A stretch of DNA of 64,000 nucleotides from Calliphora vicina (lineage: Eukaryota; Arthropoda; Insecta; Diptera; Calliphoridae), in the NCBI RefSeq assembly GCF_958450345.1, contig NC_088781.1, positions 42,147,357 to 42,211,356 on the forward strand. Direction: 5' to 3'. Both the position numbers and the translations under genes were made by a program. The notes below the pieces were generated by a model. It did no database searches, was not told the DNA's origin, and saw nothing but the letters and a program-made list of their open reading frames with translations. Positions 23,113 through 36,682 of the stretch are shown piece by piece (positions within the stretch are counted from its first letter, which is position 1; each line of letters begins with the position of its first letter).

Positions 23113-24429
23113 AATTTCTAATTTTCTAATAATATTTTAATGAGGAGACTTGATACTGTTTTCTTTTAAATATTTCCGGTTTCTCATAGTTGTAAAACAC
23201 GTAGTCATACAACGTAGCCATGTAAAGTCGTTTGCTTAAATTGTTAACAAATCTTTTTTATATAATGTTTTTTTAACACAAACTGATAAATATAATAATC
23301 GACATAAATTTAACTAAAGCAAGGCATAAAATAAATTTTTCAATACTAAAATACAAGAAATCACGTAAAAAACTTAAGATTTTCTTTCAGCTGCCACGTC
23401 ACACTATAAAATAATGGGCCAGACATGATTTCATAGCCAAACATTTTATCAATATCAAACACATCAACCAACATAACATGAATATTTCCAATATGTTTTA
23501 TTTTACAACATATATAAACGGGAAAACTGTAGCATGTAGTAAATTTTTTACCAAACACAGCTGCTGAAAATGTGCCATAACATTAGAAGAGTGGGAAAAA
23601 TTGGTTTTCCTATAAGAAGATTTACTATTTGTTACAAATTTTATATGAAAAATAGTATTAAATCAGAAAACTAAATAATGACTATAAAATTGTTGTACTA
23701 CATTTAAAATAAATTATCACAGTGAGTAGTCCCTAGACTCCGGCATTGAAGGTGGCTGGCAGGAGGCAGTTGATTGTATGTTCAAATGAGCAACTATTTA
23801 CTACCTACCAACAACAACTATTACGTGTCAGTTTGAGGTTTCTCTTGTTGAAAGGATTTTTTTAAGGAACAAGCTCTTCTTAGTTGGTTGGCAAATGTTT
23901 AAAATTATTTTCTTTACTTGCTAGCTTTTCTATGCAATATCTATTGTAAATTGTTAATGAAAAGAAACCCTAATACTATTATAATTTAAATTTTGTTGTT
24001 AATGAAGGAAACGGTGGCTGTGTGTTGCTTTACTAGATGTGTTACTAAATGATGGCGTTACGTTACTATAGTAACATAAATTGTAGTTGCATACCAAAAT
24101 ATGTCTCAATTTTCTTTTTGTGTGGTAATAAATAATGCTGGCACTTGGAAATATGAGATGTGTTCGTAACGAATACATCTTAAAATTGAAATTATATAAA
24201 TGTTGTGGTTGTTGCGCTAGACGTAGCAACGCTATGTGGCACCTAATCGTATTACGTAGTTAAGTTTCTTTGAAAGGCAAGAGGAAAAGAAAATAAAGTG
24301 TTTAATTATAGAAAACTATATTGAGAGTTTTATACATTTTAGTTATATTTTACACAATTTCAATAAAGGATTGTTAAAATAAGATTTACTTTGTTATTTG
24401 GTATTGTAAAATGAATGAAAAAAATTTTA
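23113..24429. other. AT-rich low-copy interval; no gene
   Basis: Frames at 23361-23558 and 23999-24229 (minus) show no motif. No repeats are evident. Sequence near 23730-23860 is less AT-rich and may be single copy. Confidence 0.4.
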
Positions 24430-24660
24430 AATATTTACAAAATTTTGTATAGAAAAAAATTGCACAGAACAAAGTTCTCTATAGAAAAACTGTTATACAC
24501 AACATTTGCAGAGAAAAAATTGTTATACAAAACAAAATTCTGACACAATTTTCTATAGAAAATTATTGTCTGATACGAATGACAGACACATTTTTTGTAT
24601 AGAAAATTCTTGACTGAATAAAGACAGACCCAATTTTAATAGAAAATGCTTGTCTAGATA
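24430..24660. repeat. Junction of 31-bp and 41-bp minisatellite units
   Basis: 24449-24540 holds diverged units of the 31-bp family (AAAAACTGTTATACACAACA type). From 24541 the text switches to diverged 41-bp family units (TGACACAATTTTCTATAGAA, then CTGAATAAAGACAGACC). Both use the TTTTCTATAGAAAA core. Confidence 0.75.
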
Positions 24661-27600
24661 AAAGCAAAAACAATATAAAATAGTAGCAGAAAAGGTACTA
24701 TTTTGATAAAAGTACTAATTTCATAGAGCAAATCCTATTATTTTCCTGTTAATTTTTAGGGAAATAAACAAAAATATAAATTTTTCTTGTTTTCTGCCAC
24801 TTATAGAAAATAGTAGTAGAAAAAGTACCTTTTTTAAAAAAGGTACTTTTGTAAAATTTGTATTAAATTTTTATTCTAGGCATGACAAGTCAATAAAAAC
24901 AATTTTAAGTATTGCCAATAATTGTCATCAAAAAAATTCAAACAAAATATTAGTAGAAAAAGTACTTTTTTGAAATCTTTACTAAATGTAACCTTTTTTT
25001 AAGAAAATATATCTTAGATAGCAAGCAATTCTAGTTATTCTGTAAAAAAAATGTTCCCGTATATTGCTATTTTTTTGAAATAGTAGTAGAAAAAGTACTT
25101 TTTTACAAAAAACTGTTTTCGTATTTTTTTAAGATCTTAATTCTGAATATGACAAAACTATAAAAATAACAGTCAAATAAAATAGTAGTAGAAAAAGTAC
25201 TTTTTTGGAAAAGGTACTTATTTCAAAACTTCTAGCGGTTGTCTTTTAGGGAAATAAAAAAAAATAATTTTCTGCTAATTTTAGAAAATAGTAGTAGAAA
25301 AATGTATTTTTTAAAAAAATGTACTTTTGGCAAATTTTTATTAGTTTTTAATTCTAAGCATGACAAATCAATAAAAACAAGTCAAATAAAATAGTATTAG
25401 AAAAAGTACTTTTTTGAAAAAGTTACCAAAATATAACACTTTAATCTCTTTTCTGTTAATTTTAAGGTAAATGAAAAATTTAGTTTATTCTGTAAAAAAT
25501 TATATATTTTTTAGCTTTCTGATACTTAAAGAAAATAGTAGTAAAAAAATATAAATTTTTTTTGGGACCAAAATGGTCTTAAATATTATAAGCTGCTGAA
25601 ATCTGTTCCAGTATATTGCTATTTTTTGAAATAGTAGTAGAAAAAGTTATTTTTTTATAAAGAACAGTTTCTTATTTTTTTAAGATTTAAATTCTGAATA
25701 TGACAAAATTAAAAAAAAACAGTCAAATAAAATAGTAGTAGAAAAAGTACTTTTTTTGAAAAAGGTAATTGGAAAAGGTAATCATTTCAAAACTTCTGCT
25801 AATTTTAGAAAATAATTTCTTAAAAAGGGAACTTTTTGCAAATTTGTATTGATTTTTAATTCTAGGCATGGCAAATCAATATTATTTTGAAATAGTAGTA
25901 GAAAAAGTACTTTTTTACAAAGAACAGATTTCTTATGTTGTTAACATTTTAATTCTGAATATGACAAAATTAAAAAAAATAAAAATAACAGTCAAATAAA
26001 ATAGTAGTAGAAAAAGTACTTTTTTGGAAAAGGTACTTATTTCAAAACTTCTAGCGGTTGTCTTTTAGGGAAATAAAAAAAATAATATTTTCTGCTAATT
26101 TATTTTCTAAAATTAGCAGAAAATATTATTTTTTAGTAGAAAAATGTATTTTTTAAAAAAATGTACTTTTGGCAAATTTTTATTAGTTTTTAATTCTAAG
26201 CATGACAAATCAATAAAAACAAGTAAGAGTGCTATATTCGGATGTGCCAAATTATACTTCAAAATAAATTTGTTTAAATATTTTTAGGTAAACAAAATTT
26301 ATTTTTTTTTAATTATTTTTCAAAATTTTTTTTTATTTTTTTTTTAAAAGATTTTTTTTCCAAATTTATTATTTTTTTTTTTTGAAAAAAAATTTATGAC
26401 AAAAAAAATTTTTTGATGAAAAAAAATTCGGGTTAAAAAATATTTTTCCCGATTTTGAACCATTGTAGGTCCAACTTACTATAGCCTTATCTACATCGTT
26501 GCAATGCACTTTGAAATATCTATAATTAGATATCCATATTGTCTATATTAATGACTTAGTAATCCAGATATAGATCAAAAATAGGTTAAAAATCGAGGTT
26601 GTCCCGGTTTTTTGCTCATATCTCCGTTATTTATGGACCGATTTTGCTGATTTTAAATAGAAAACTTCTCGAAAGACAGACACAATTTTCTATAGAAAAT
26701 TTGAGTCTGTAGAAAGACAGACACAATTTTCTATAGAAAATTTGAGTCTGTAGAAAGACAGACACAATTTTCTATAGAAAATTTGAGTCTGTAGAAAGAC
26801 AGACACAATTTATTTTTTTTTAATTATTTTTCAAAATTTTTTTTTATTTTTTTTTTAAAAGATTTTTTTTCCAAATTTATTATTTTTTTTTTTTGAAAAA
26901 AAATTTATGACAAAAAAAATTTTTTGATGAAAAAAAATTCGGGTTAAAAAATATTTTTCCCGATTTTGAACCATTGTAGGTCCAACTTACTATAGCCTTA
27001 TCTACATCGTTGCAATGCACTTTGAAATATCTATAATTAGATATCCATATTGTCTATATTAATGACTTAGTAATCCAGATATAGATCAAAAATAGGTTAA
27101 AAATCGAGGTTGTCCCGGTTTTTTGCTCATATCTCCGTTATTTATGGACCGATTTTGCTGATTTTAAATAGAAAACTTCTCGAAAGCATGTCTGACAGAA
27201 TTATTGAAGATTTGGATCCCGAAGATATCTGGGGTCTTCAGAAAATTGATTTCAACAGACAGACGGACATGGCTTAATGGATTCTATAAGGATCCAGAAT
27301 ATATATACTTTATATGGTCGGAAATGAAAAATGTAGAAATTACAAACGGAATGACAAACTTATATATACCAATCTCATGAAGGTGAAGGGTTTAACAAGT
27401 CAAATAAAATAGTATTAGAAAAAGTACTTTTTTGAAATCTAATATAAAACCGTTTATTTTGCGGTAAATAAAAAAACTTAGTTTACTGTAAAAAATTTCA
27501 TATTTTCTAGCTTTGTGCTCCTTATAGAAAAATAGTAGTAAAAACGTACAAATATCCCTGCCGCTAATGTTAGACAATTTATTTGTAAATGTACTTTAGT
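24661..27600. repeat. Array with AAAAAGTACTTTTT cores, interrupted by family A
   Basis: AATAGTAGTAGAAAAAGTAC followed by TTTTT recurs near 24680, 24809, 24950, 25079, 25182, 25287, 25389, 25536, 25630, 25731, 25885, 26001, 26130, 27407 and 27532. The spacing is about 95-150 bp. The core AAAAAGTACTTTTT is a perfect 14-bp palindrome. Linker text such as GCATGACAAATCAATAAAAA and ATTCTGAATATGACAAAA also recurs, sometimes as near-identical blocks (25182-25380 versus 26001-26220). Confidence 0.82.
26218..27392 (+). mobile_element. Rearranged family A copy with internal 520-bp-offset duplication
   Basis: The 5' end AACAAGTAAGAGTGCTATAT starts at about 26218. The segment 26289-26676 is repeated almost exactly at about 26808-27185. 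Between the copies sit three units of the 41-bp minisatellite (26674-26806). The 3' part continues from 27185 to GGTGAAGGGTTT at 27392. Breakpoints carry microhomology: GAAAG at 26673 and AATTTATTTTTT at 26808. Confidence 0.85.
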
Positions 27601-28465
27601 ACCCTACAAATTGTGCAACTATAAGGCTATTTTCTAAAACATTTAAAAAAAAAGTTTAATAACAAAATCCTGTTAGAATCCAACTATTTAACTAGCTACA
27701 ATTAATTAAAATTGTTTTCCCCCCCAAAGACAATTTAATTTCAAGATTTTCCTTAATAAATGCTAAAGCATATGTTTGCACTAACAAGAAGGCTATTTCT
27801 TAAATATTTTTCTGCAACTCCAACTAACTAACTATGACTACGTAACTATGTATGTTGACTGTCATCACAGACTACTAATATTATATTACTACTACTGCAC
27901 TATGGTATGTAGTATGCTAAATTTTATGGTTTAAACTCAGCAAAAAAAGAAAATAAAAAATTAAAAGAATATAATTCCACTAAAAGTTTTATGGTATACT
28001 ATAAATTTTCTCATTTTATACCTTTTCCATTGTATGTAGTTCGTCATCATCATCATCATCAACTTCAAGAACAAAACGGAGCTAAGCTGTGTTAGCAGCA
28101 GCAGCCTTCATCTGTGCATAAGGAAAGTTTTTGGTATTTTTGTGTGTTGTTCACTTATTTTTTATTTTTTTTTTGTTCCTTTATTGCCATCTATTGCAAA
28201 CGTTGAGGTTATTTTATGCATAGTTGCAATACATTTTATACTACTTGAGTTTTGTTGCAAACAGCAAAAAAAAATGATTGTTCTTATGTCATTTAGTTGT
28301 AGTTATAGTAGTTTTTTTCATGTTGCTACTGCTGGAATATGGAAAGGTATTTTAAGTTTTTGAAAGGGTTTGAATACCGAGGTTTTTGCTGGTAATGTGG
28401 GGCATAAATTTTCTCGAAAAAGTTATAATTTCATTTGAGTCTCCAAAAATGAAAGATATTTCTCA
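27601..28465. other. AT-rich interval; no gene
   Basis: An ATC run lies near 28045-28060. The frame at 28142-28363 (+) is Phe-rich and composition-driven. Low copy by eye. Confidence 0.4.
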
Positions 28466-29165
28466 GTGGTACAACTCAGTTAATCCAGGTTTAATTTGAA
28501 ACCAATATGGTTTATTATTGTAAACATAAGTTAAGCCAGGTTTAGTTATTTATGTTTAAATCGAACTTTCATTGTTGGTTAATATAACCCTCGTTGAAAT
28601 TCCAGTTTAAGTTAAGACAGGTCTAGTTATTTAAGTATAAATACAAGTTTTAGAGCAAATAGTTCCAGTTTAGGCAATCCAGGTTTAAGATTAAAACAGC
28701 ACAAGTTTTATTACAGTAAACCAGGGATAAGCCGGTTTTATTTATTAAAGTATAAATAGATATTTCATAGCAAACTAGATCTGTGGTTAAACCAACGTGG
28801 ACCAGCAAAACTTTTATTGCTGTAAACAAAAGTTAAGACGGGTTTAGTTAAGTAGTTGGTTAATAAAACCTAGTTCAAATTCCAGTTTAACTGCAAACCA
28901 AACTTAAACCCGGTTTATGTATTTAAGTTTAAATACAAGTTTCACAGCAACAATTTGCTTAATTTTAAACTAGTTTAAATTCCACAAAACTGCAAGAATG
29001 TTAGTAATGTAAACCATAGATAAGCCTGGTTTAGTTATACAAATTTTAATACCAGTTTCACAGCAATGACTTGGTATAACCCCAGATCAAATTCCAATTT
29101 AAGCAAAACCAATTTTCTTCCTGTTAAACAAACTTAAACCTGGTTTAATTAAACTAAAATAAAAT
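28466..29165. repeat. Degenerate ~100-bp array with AAACCTGGTTT cores
   Basis: Core variants include AAGCCAGGTTTAGTTATTTA, AAGACAGGTCTAGTTATTTA, TAAACCCGGTTTATGTATTT and TTAAACCTGGTTTAATTAAA; the best form is a perfect odd palindrome, TTAAACC-T-GGTTTAA. Linkers such as AAATACAAGTTTCACAGCAA and AAATTCCAGTTTAA recur. About seven diverged units. Confidence 0.7.
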
Positions 29166-30940
29166 CTGCATCCAAAAACTTTTTTGATTTATTTAATCGT
29201 AATATCTCACAATCGTTAACTATTATAGGGTTCGTTTAAATACCCTTTAGCCTAAACTAACTTGTATTTAAACTAACTTCATTTTAACCAGCTCATTCAT
29301 TGTCTTTTACACTCAACCAGGACATGAGAGCATGTGTATGAATTTTAAAAAAATCATAAAAATTCTTTACAAAATGCAAAGAATAAAAAAAAAGAACAAT
29401 GTAGTACTACAAAACTTATTTCCATCGTAATATAATGAAAGTTTGTAGAATTTTTATGTCACGTTTTGTTATTTTATGTTTTAATTGTAGTGTCTGTCTG
29501 TCCGTCCGGCTGTCTGTCTTACTGTCTTTCATCTCTGTCTATCTCAGAAGTTGTTATAATAGTAATATACTTTGTAAAATGAAAGTTTACTATAACATAA
29601 AAGCAAAAAACCAATTTTAGTATTAAAAAGGATGATTTTTCCCTTTTTTTTTTTTTGCTAAAAGCTCAAGAACATTTTTAAATTTTATTGATAATTAAAA
29701 AAGTTTATTTTGTCTAAAGAGTTGTCGTAGTTAAACACAACAGTTTTACAATGCAACAGAAATTATAGTTTTTCAGGATTTCAGTTTTTCTTTTTTTCAT
29801 TTTGTTAAGCAATAATATGGAACAATTAAAGTCATTATAAAGACATCAATTAAATTGCAATAAGCTTTAACAATAAGGAATTAAGGCAAAATTAATGTGT
29901 AGTTTCAAAGGTTAGAAAAGTCATTAAATTGAAACAGAAATTAGGAAGTTTTTCAATTACACAGTAAGAGGTTGAAATGGAAATATAATGATTCTTCAAT
30001 ATTTAGATATAGAATTACTGTAAGTATTTTAAGTATTTTAATCTTTATCAGTAGACACAAAATGTGTTATTTCCAAAGAATAGTAATCAGCCTGTTATAT
30101 ATCAGTTAATAAACAAGTCATTACTGGACTACTTCCAGGTAATGCTGATGGTAAGCAGTAGCTATTAAAAGGTATGTTATTCAGAAATTTCTAGTTATTA
30201 CCAAACATTTGCTAGTTATTTTATAAGTTCTCCATAATTATATTTTCGACAAATATAATGAAAGAGAAACTATGTTTTCCATTCAATTCAAATCAGGCGT
30301 AAATATTGGAAAATCCATTAGATTTTAAAAAGAAAAATTATGATTTTTCCTTAGGAATCAACAAGGTTTTGTGTTTCTTTGTGGTTTAATTTCCTCTCTT
30401 TGTGATTAGTTTTCCATAAATAAGTTTCAAAAATAATTTAAGTTATTTTATAATTCCCTTTTATTTATGAACATTAATTTTCGTTACCTTTGTTTTTTTC
30501 CTTTATTCCCTATAATTACAAAAAATATTCTTAATTAAATTGTTTTACAAAATCCTGCACCTTAGTTAATTTAATATTTGTTCAAGTGCTTTTTCTGGGT
30601 ATTATTATAATGAAAACTAAAAGATCAAAAAATATAAAAAAACACAAACAAAAAACTTTTGCCAACATATAATTTGTTTTTCTTTTTTTTTGTGTGCTAT
30701 TTTTTTTAATAATGTTTTATATACTTATACTGTTCTAGCAAAAATATATACATACATATTTTACTTATTTCTCTATAAATCCTTAGTAAAAAAATAAAAC
30801 AAAAAAAATTTACTTCCATGTAAAAGGAAGCAAAGTATAGTTTTATATATTTTTTTACATTTATATCAGAAATGGAAAATTAAAATTTTGTTCGATATAA
30901 AAATAGTATTCAAAAGGTAGGATTTTTGTACGTCCAGAGT
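29166..30940. other. AT-rich interval; no gene
   Basis: A GTCTGTCTGTCCGTCCGGCTGTC tract lies near 29492-29516. The frame at 29435-29620 covers it and is not convincing. The rest is AT-rich with homopolymer runs. Confidence 0.4.
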
Positions 30941-32660
30941 ACTAAAAAATCACAGTTATACACAAAATGTTCAAAAAAACAAAACTGTTATACAAACATT
31001 TTCTAAATAAAAAACTGTTATACACAATAACTGCTATAGAAAAAAATGTTCTACACACATTTATTAAAGAAAAACTGATCTTCTAAAGAAAAAACTGTTA
31101 TACGGACAATTTTTTATAGAAAAAACTGTTATATACAAGATTTTCTATAAAAAAACTGTTATACACATAACTTCTATAGAAAAAACTGTTATACGAAAAA
31201 TTTTCTAAAGAAAAAACAGTTTTATATAAGATTTTATATAGAAAAAACTGTTATACACAAATATTCTATAGAAAAAACTGTTATACACAAGATTTTCTTT
31301 GGAAAAGGACGTTATACCAACAATTTTCTATAGAAAAAAACTGTTATACACAAGATTTTTTATAGAGAAAACTGTTATACGAACAATTTTCTAAAGAAAA
31401 AACCGTTATACAATAATTTTTCTGAAGAAAAGACTGTTATACACAAGCTTTTCTTTGCAAAAAACTGTTATACGTAAAATTTTTAAAGAAAAAACTGTTA
31501 TATACAAGATTTTCTATAGAGAAAGCTATTCTAAAAATTGTTTTCAAAGAAAAAACTGTTATACACAAGATCTTCTATAGAAAAAACAGTTATACGAACA
31601 ATTTTCTAAAGAAAAATTATTATAACAATATGTTCTATAGAAAAAGCTATTATACAAACAATTTTCTAAAGAAAAACTGTTCTACACACATTTTTTAAAG
31701 AAAACACTATTATACTCAAGATCTTCTATAGAAAAAACTGTTATACGAACAACTTTCTTAAGAAAAAACCGTTATACAAACATTTTTCTAAAGAAACAAC
31801 TGTTATACACAAGCTTTTCTTTGTAATAAACTGTTATGCGTAAAATTTGTAAAGAAAAAACTGTTATATACAAGATTTTCTATAGAAAAACTGTTTTTAA
31901 AGAAAAAAACTGTTATACACAAGATCTTCTATAGAAAAAACAGTTATACGAATAATTTTCTAAAGAAAAAGCTGTTACACAAACATTTTTCTAAAGAAAA
32001 ACTGTTATACACAAGATTTTCTATGGAAAAAACTGTTATACGAACAATTTTCTAAAGAAAAAACTGTTATATAAGAGTTTCTATAGAAAAAACTGTTCTA
32101 AATCTGCTGTTAAAGAAAAAACTGTTATACACAAAATCTTCTATAGAAAAAACAGTTATACGAAAAATGTTCTAAAGAAAAAAACTGTTCTACACACATT
32201 TTGTTAAAGGAAAACTATTATACCCAAGATCTTCTATAGAAAAAACTGTTATATACAGGATTTTCTATAAAAAACTGTTATACACACCGTTTTTTTAAAG
32301 AAAAAGCTGTTATACACAAAATCTTCTATAGAAAAAACTGTTGTACGAACATTTTCTAAAGAAAAAACTGTTATAAAAAAGATTTTCTATAGAAAAAACT
32401 GTTATACGAACAATTTTCTAAAGAAAAATCTGTTATACACAAGATTTTCTATAGCTAAGATGTTGTACTAACATTTTATAAAGAAAAAACTGTTATACAC
32501 AAGATTTTCTATAGAAAAAACTGTTATACGAATAAATTTCTAAAGAAAAAACAGTTGTACACAAGATCTTCTATAGAATGAACTGTTATACACGAAATTG
32601 TCTATAGGTAATCCTATTATATACAAAGTTTTCCATAGAAAACATTGTTATAACAAATTA
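30941..32660. repeat. 31-bp minisatellite, ~50 units
   Basis: The consensus unit is CTGTTATACACAAGATTTTC followed by TATAGAAAAAA. Alternating variants CTGTTATACGAACAATTTTC/TAAAGAAAAAA suggest a 62-bp dimer in places. The core TTTTCTATAGAAAA is identical to the core of the 41-bp family. Units are diverged and often differ by small indels. Confidence 0.9.
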
Positions 32661-35060
32661 TCAGAGATTATTACATTTGAGGAGCCGCAGAACAAGAGGT
32701 ACGTTTTTGCATTTTTTCAAATTTTTTTTTGGAATTTTTATAATATTTAGTTTGAAATCTTCTAGAAAAAATCAAGTTAGCAACATTTTTTTTATTTTTT
32801 TTTACTAAATAAATGGGTTCTAAAAAATGTCTGCTTACCAAAACGTACAACACTAGTATAAAACGGAAAAAAAAAATTATTTAATTTCAATGTGTAATTT
32901 GTTTATATATTAGATCAGGATTAAAAAATTCATTTAAAATATTATCGTTAAGAAAAACGCATAAAAAACATACTTTTTAATTTTGTTTTTAGCAAAACGT
33001 TTATTAAAATGGTTTTATATGAAACATCCTTCACATTTAATGTGGTGACTTATAGCAGTTAGATGTATCTATTGATAAGTAAGAAACTTGTTACCATTTC
33101 CAGGTTCATGGAATTTTTAAAGGTGGGAAATAAATAAAACTCAATTTCCCAAAAATTTTAAATGTGTAGAATAGTACCTTTTGTTCTGTGGCTTCTCATT
33201 TGTCCCTGAAATACCAATGTACTTTCTAACATGAAATATTATAAACAAGTACATTCGCATCAACTTGTCCATGCCTGATTCATACCTACATTTCCCTCTC
33301 TCTCTCTCAGTTGTGAGCTCAAGATTACAATTCAAACAGACATATAAATACAAAACAGTATGCGATTTATACTGCAATTCCGTTGGTGAAGTTATTTTAA
33401 AATCTTTAGACAGTAACAGAAAAAACAACTAAAATCCTTTTTACTTTTATCTAGAGATAAAAATGTTTGAAATAAACATGTTTTACAACAAAAATAAAAT
33501 TAATTTTTTATAGGCGTTTTTTTTTAGAAAATATAAAAATATTTTATTGTTTATTTGTTGAAGACATCTTAAAATCTTGTAAAATATTTGTATATACATA
33601 CATACATATATCATTGGCAATAAAGTGTGTTAACAAATAGACTTTAAAAATTTTACAGTTTTATGTTGTTACTTCATTTGTTTGAGCACCTAAAAGTAGG
33701 CTATAAAATGTGTTGTAAAATTGGTAAAATAAAGCGAAGGACCATATTTTGATTAAAGTAAAGGGTTCAGTTCATTTTGAAAATTAAACTCATGCTTAAA
33801 TAAGAGTGTCAAGAATTCTTTAGGCTGAATGCTACGAAATGATATTTAATATTTTATTGTCTTTTCTACAATTTCTTTACTTAATGTAGAATTTTTGTTA
33901 TAAAAAATGACTTGTATAGGAATCCAATATAGCTTGTGTTCAAAAATCCTTGCTTTAACACTTTAAAACTTTCTTTGAAACCAATATTGTCACCCACTGT
34001 ATGTATGAATGTCACTCACATAAGTACCCCGAACAATATAACAAACCAAAATAAGTATTATGCCTTGAAAAATACATATACTATTTTTTGTGTTCACAAT
34101 AAAAAAAATTCTTATGTTTATACATTATTTTTTGGTATCTGGGGATCTATAATGGATTTCGTATCTCTACTTTTACTTTACACACCATCATCATACGTAA
34201 AACATACTCTCGGTGTAACTTTTAGTTTAAACTTTTTGTTTGTTTTTTTTTGCTCTCTTTCCTTTTTAGCTGGTTGCTCTTCTATGTAATAGTAATAAGT
34301 GAGTGCAAAATGTTTTCAAGTATTACATTTGCCATAGCATACTTTTGTGCAAAAGAGAAAAAAAGCAATTCCTAGTTTTTTTTTTTTTGCATAAAAGTGT
34401 CAGGACATGTTTTTTGTTTTTAGACCAAAAAAAACAACAACAAGAATTTGTGTTTTGGTGTTGGCAATAAAATCTGAACTTGTATTTTATATTTGCAACA
34501 TTTGTTTTTATTTTTTTTTTGTTTTTCCTACATTTTAGTGTATTTGTTTTCGGGTGCCCCAAATCTATGTAGCCAGCAGTAGTAGCAGCAACATTAGTAG
34601 TTATGGCAGCTGTAGCAGTGAATAATAGCAAGCATGTTTATATGCATAATAATATGCTGAAAATATTTTTTATATTCTTTACCAAAAAAAAAGAAAAATT
34701 ATTGTATGTAGTTGTTTTAATGTAAATTGTCTGTTTATTCTCAAAAGTTTACATACCATGTCATACGTATTTGTAAAAGACTTGTTTGCCGAAATGGAAA
34801 TTTTTCTGTTTTTTATGATATTTGTGCAGAAATAATAGTTTTGTAAGTGCTGTTGTATGTAAAGAACATTTTGGTTAGTAGGATAAGTAATATTTCAAGC
34901 AGGTAAGAGTAATATATTAAGGATTTTAAATAAACAAAAATTTAATTTAAATTTTCAGTATTTATTTAAACAATGTTGGGGATAGAAAAATTATACTCAT
35001 TTTACATTATGTGAAAACTAAGAGCATTAATTAAAAAAAATTAATTTATTTTTGGAAAAT
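32661..35060. other. AT-rich interval; no gene recognised
   Basis: Frames at 33141-33428 (minus), 33936-34289 (+) and 34323-34631 (minus) are open for 95-117 codons but rich in Phe/Lys/Cys with no motif; they are not called. A CTCTCTCTCT tract lies near 33296-33310. CAG/TAG-type triplets occur at 34570-34620. Confidence 0.4.
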
Positions 35061-35928
35061 TTCATTCACACCGATTGCTCACCAAAGCTTGTGGTGAATG
35101 TGTTTCAATGTGTGAGAGATGGTTTGTTCGCTTCAGAAGTGGTGATTTTGACACGAAAGGAAAATATTGCACAGGCCAGTCATAAAAGTTTGAAAATCAA
35201 GAATTGGAGGCACTACTCCATGAAGATTGTTGTCACACTCAACGAGGGCTTGCAAAATTATTGGAAGCTTTTAAAACATTTGCAAGCAGCAGGTTTCATC
35301 CAAAAGCAGGAAAACTGGGTACCATACGAATTGAAGCTGATAGACCTTGAAAGACGATTGTGGATGTCTGAGATGCTGCTTGAACGCTATAAAAGAAAAT
35401 AATTGCATCGAATCATTACTAGCGATGAAAAATGGATCTATTACGATAACTCGAAGCATAAGAGATCGTATGTGAAGCCCGGCCAACCAGCCGAATCGAC
35501 ACAAAAGCCAAATATCCATGGCGCTAAGGTAATGCTCTGTATTTAGTGGGAGCAAAAGGGTCCTGTCTATTATGAGCTGCTGCACAGCGGGCACAATCAA
35601 AATTTTTTGAAATAAATCTGGCATTTCTAAGTGGCTGGTCTGGGCCTTACAATTTCTCCAGGTACGGCGCTATGGGGGTCCAAAGTTGGGTACCTTAGAC
35701 ATGTAAAATGTTTAAAAACGTACAATTTGTTTGTTTCCCATCCGATTTCAATTCCGAGTTATACCTTGATCCACTTTTTAAAAATTTAGGGGACACTTGT
35801 GGACCGAATGGACTCGGATTTTTTTGTTAGTTAGACATCTCAACTACCAGTAATATACAAAAGATTTCAGAGCAATATCAATTGTGAATCCAAAACCAAA
35901 TGATTTTCAATTAAAAAATTAAAAAAAA

Positions 35929-36682
35929 ACAAGTAAGAAAGTATGGTCGGTCAAGCGAGACCACATAATACCCTACACTAAGTAAAAGAGAAAAATCATT
36001 TTTCTTTTAAAATTTCAATAATTTATATTTTTGAGTGATTTTCGGGAGTGGGCCTTATATGGGGGCTATGACCAATTATGGACCGATCACCATAAAATTA
36101 GGTCGTGTGATTTATGTCTCTATGAAAGTTTACTTTGTTGAATTTTGTGTGTTTACCAACATTTTTAAGCGATTTATGCACGTTAAAATGATTTTCGGAA
36201 GCGGGTCTATATGGAAGCTATAACCAATTATGGACCGATCGTAACAAAATTTGGTGACACGAATTGTGTACATATAAAACTTATTTGGAGCGGAATTTGT
36301 AGAGATACATATATAAATTAAACATTTATGACCGATAAAGTCCAATTTCGGAAGAACATTTGTATGAGGACTAGGTGAAATAATGGACGGATTTCAGCCA
36401 GTTTCAATAGGCTTGGTCCTTGGGCCGAAAAAGTAATATGTACCAAATTTGATCGAAATATATTCCAAACTGCGACATGTAATCTGCGCACAAGGTTTAC
36501 ATGGACAGCCAGCCAGACGGACGGACGGACGGACGGACGGACATCATTTAACCGACTCAGAAAGTGATTCTAAGTCGATCGGTATACTTTAATGTGGGTG
36601 TTAGACTAATATTTTTGGGCTTTACAAACATCTGCACAAACCCATAATACCCTCCCCACTATGTTGGTGTAGGGTATAAATA
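35929..36682 (+). mobile_element. Family B dispersed repeat, long copy
   Basis: It starts ACAAGTAAGAAAGTATGGTC and ends GGTGTAGGGTATAAATAG, matching the copy at 4464-4936 but retaining an extra 3' segment with ACCGACTCAGAAAGTGATTC and a GGAC tetranucleotide run at 36519-36542. ATACCCTACAC near the 5' end mirrors GTGTAGGGTAT at the 3' end. It is nested in the hAT-like insertion. Confidence 0.82.
36517..36544. repeat. (GGAC)n microsatellite
   Basis: About six GGAC units inside family B, matching the CCAGACGGACGGAC stretch typical of this repeat's 3' part. Family A carries an equivalent, shorter GACAGACGGACA tract in the same relative place. Confidence 0.85.

Noticed and set aside
14228..32660. 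CRISPR-like regularly repeated arrays (24, 31 and 41 bp)
   Set aside because: The sequence is eukaryotic, the units are contiguous without unique spacers, and copies diverge gradually, so these are minisatellites.
33936..34631. 117-codon + frame and 102-codon minus frame
   Set aside because: Both are AT-driven, motif-free and lack exon boundary signals.
35052..35402. 116-codon frame as an intact gene
   Set aside because: The better reading is a frameshifted mariner transposase remnant with further motifs before and after the frame and stops inside the homologous region.
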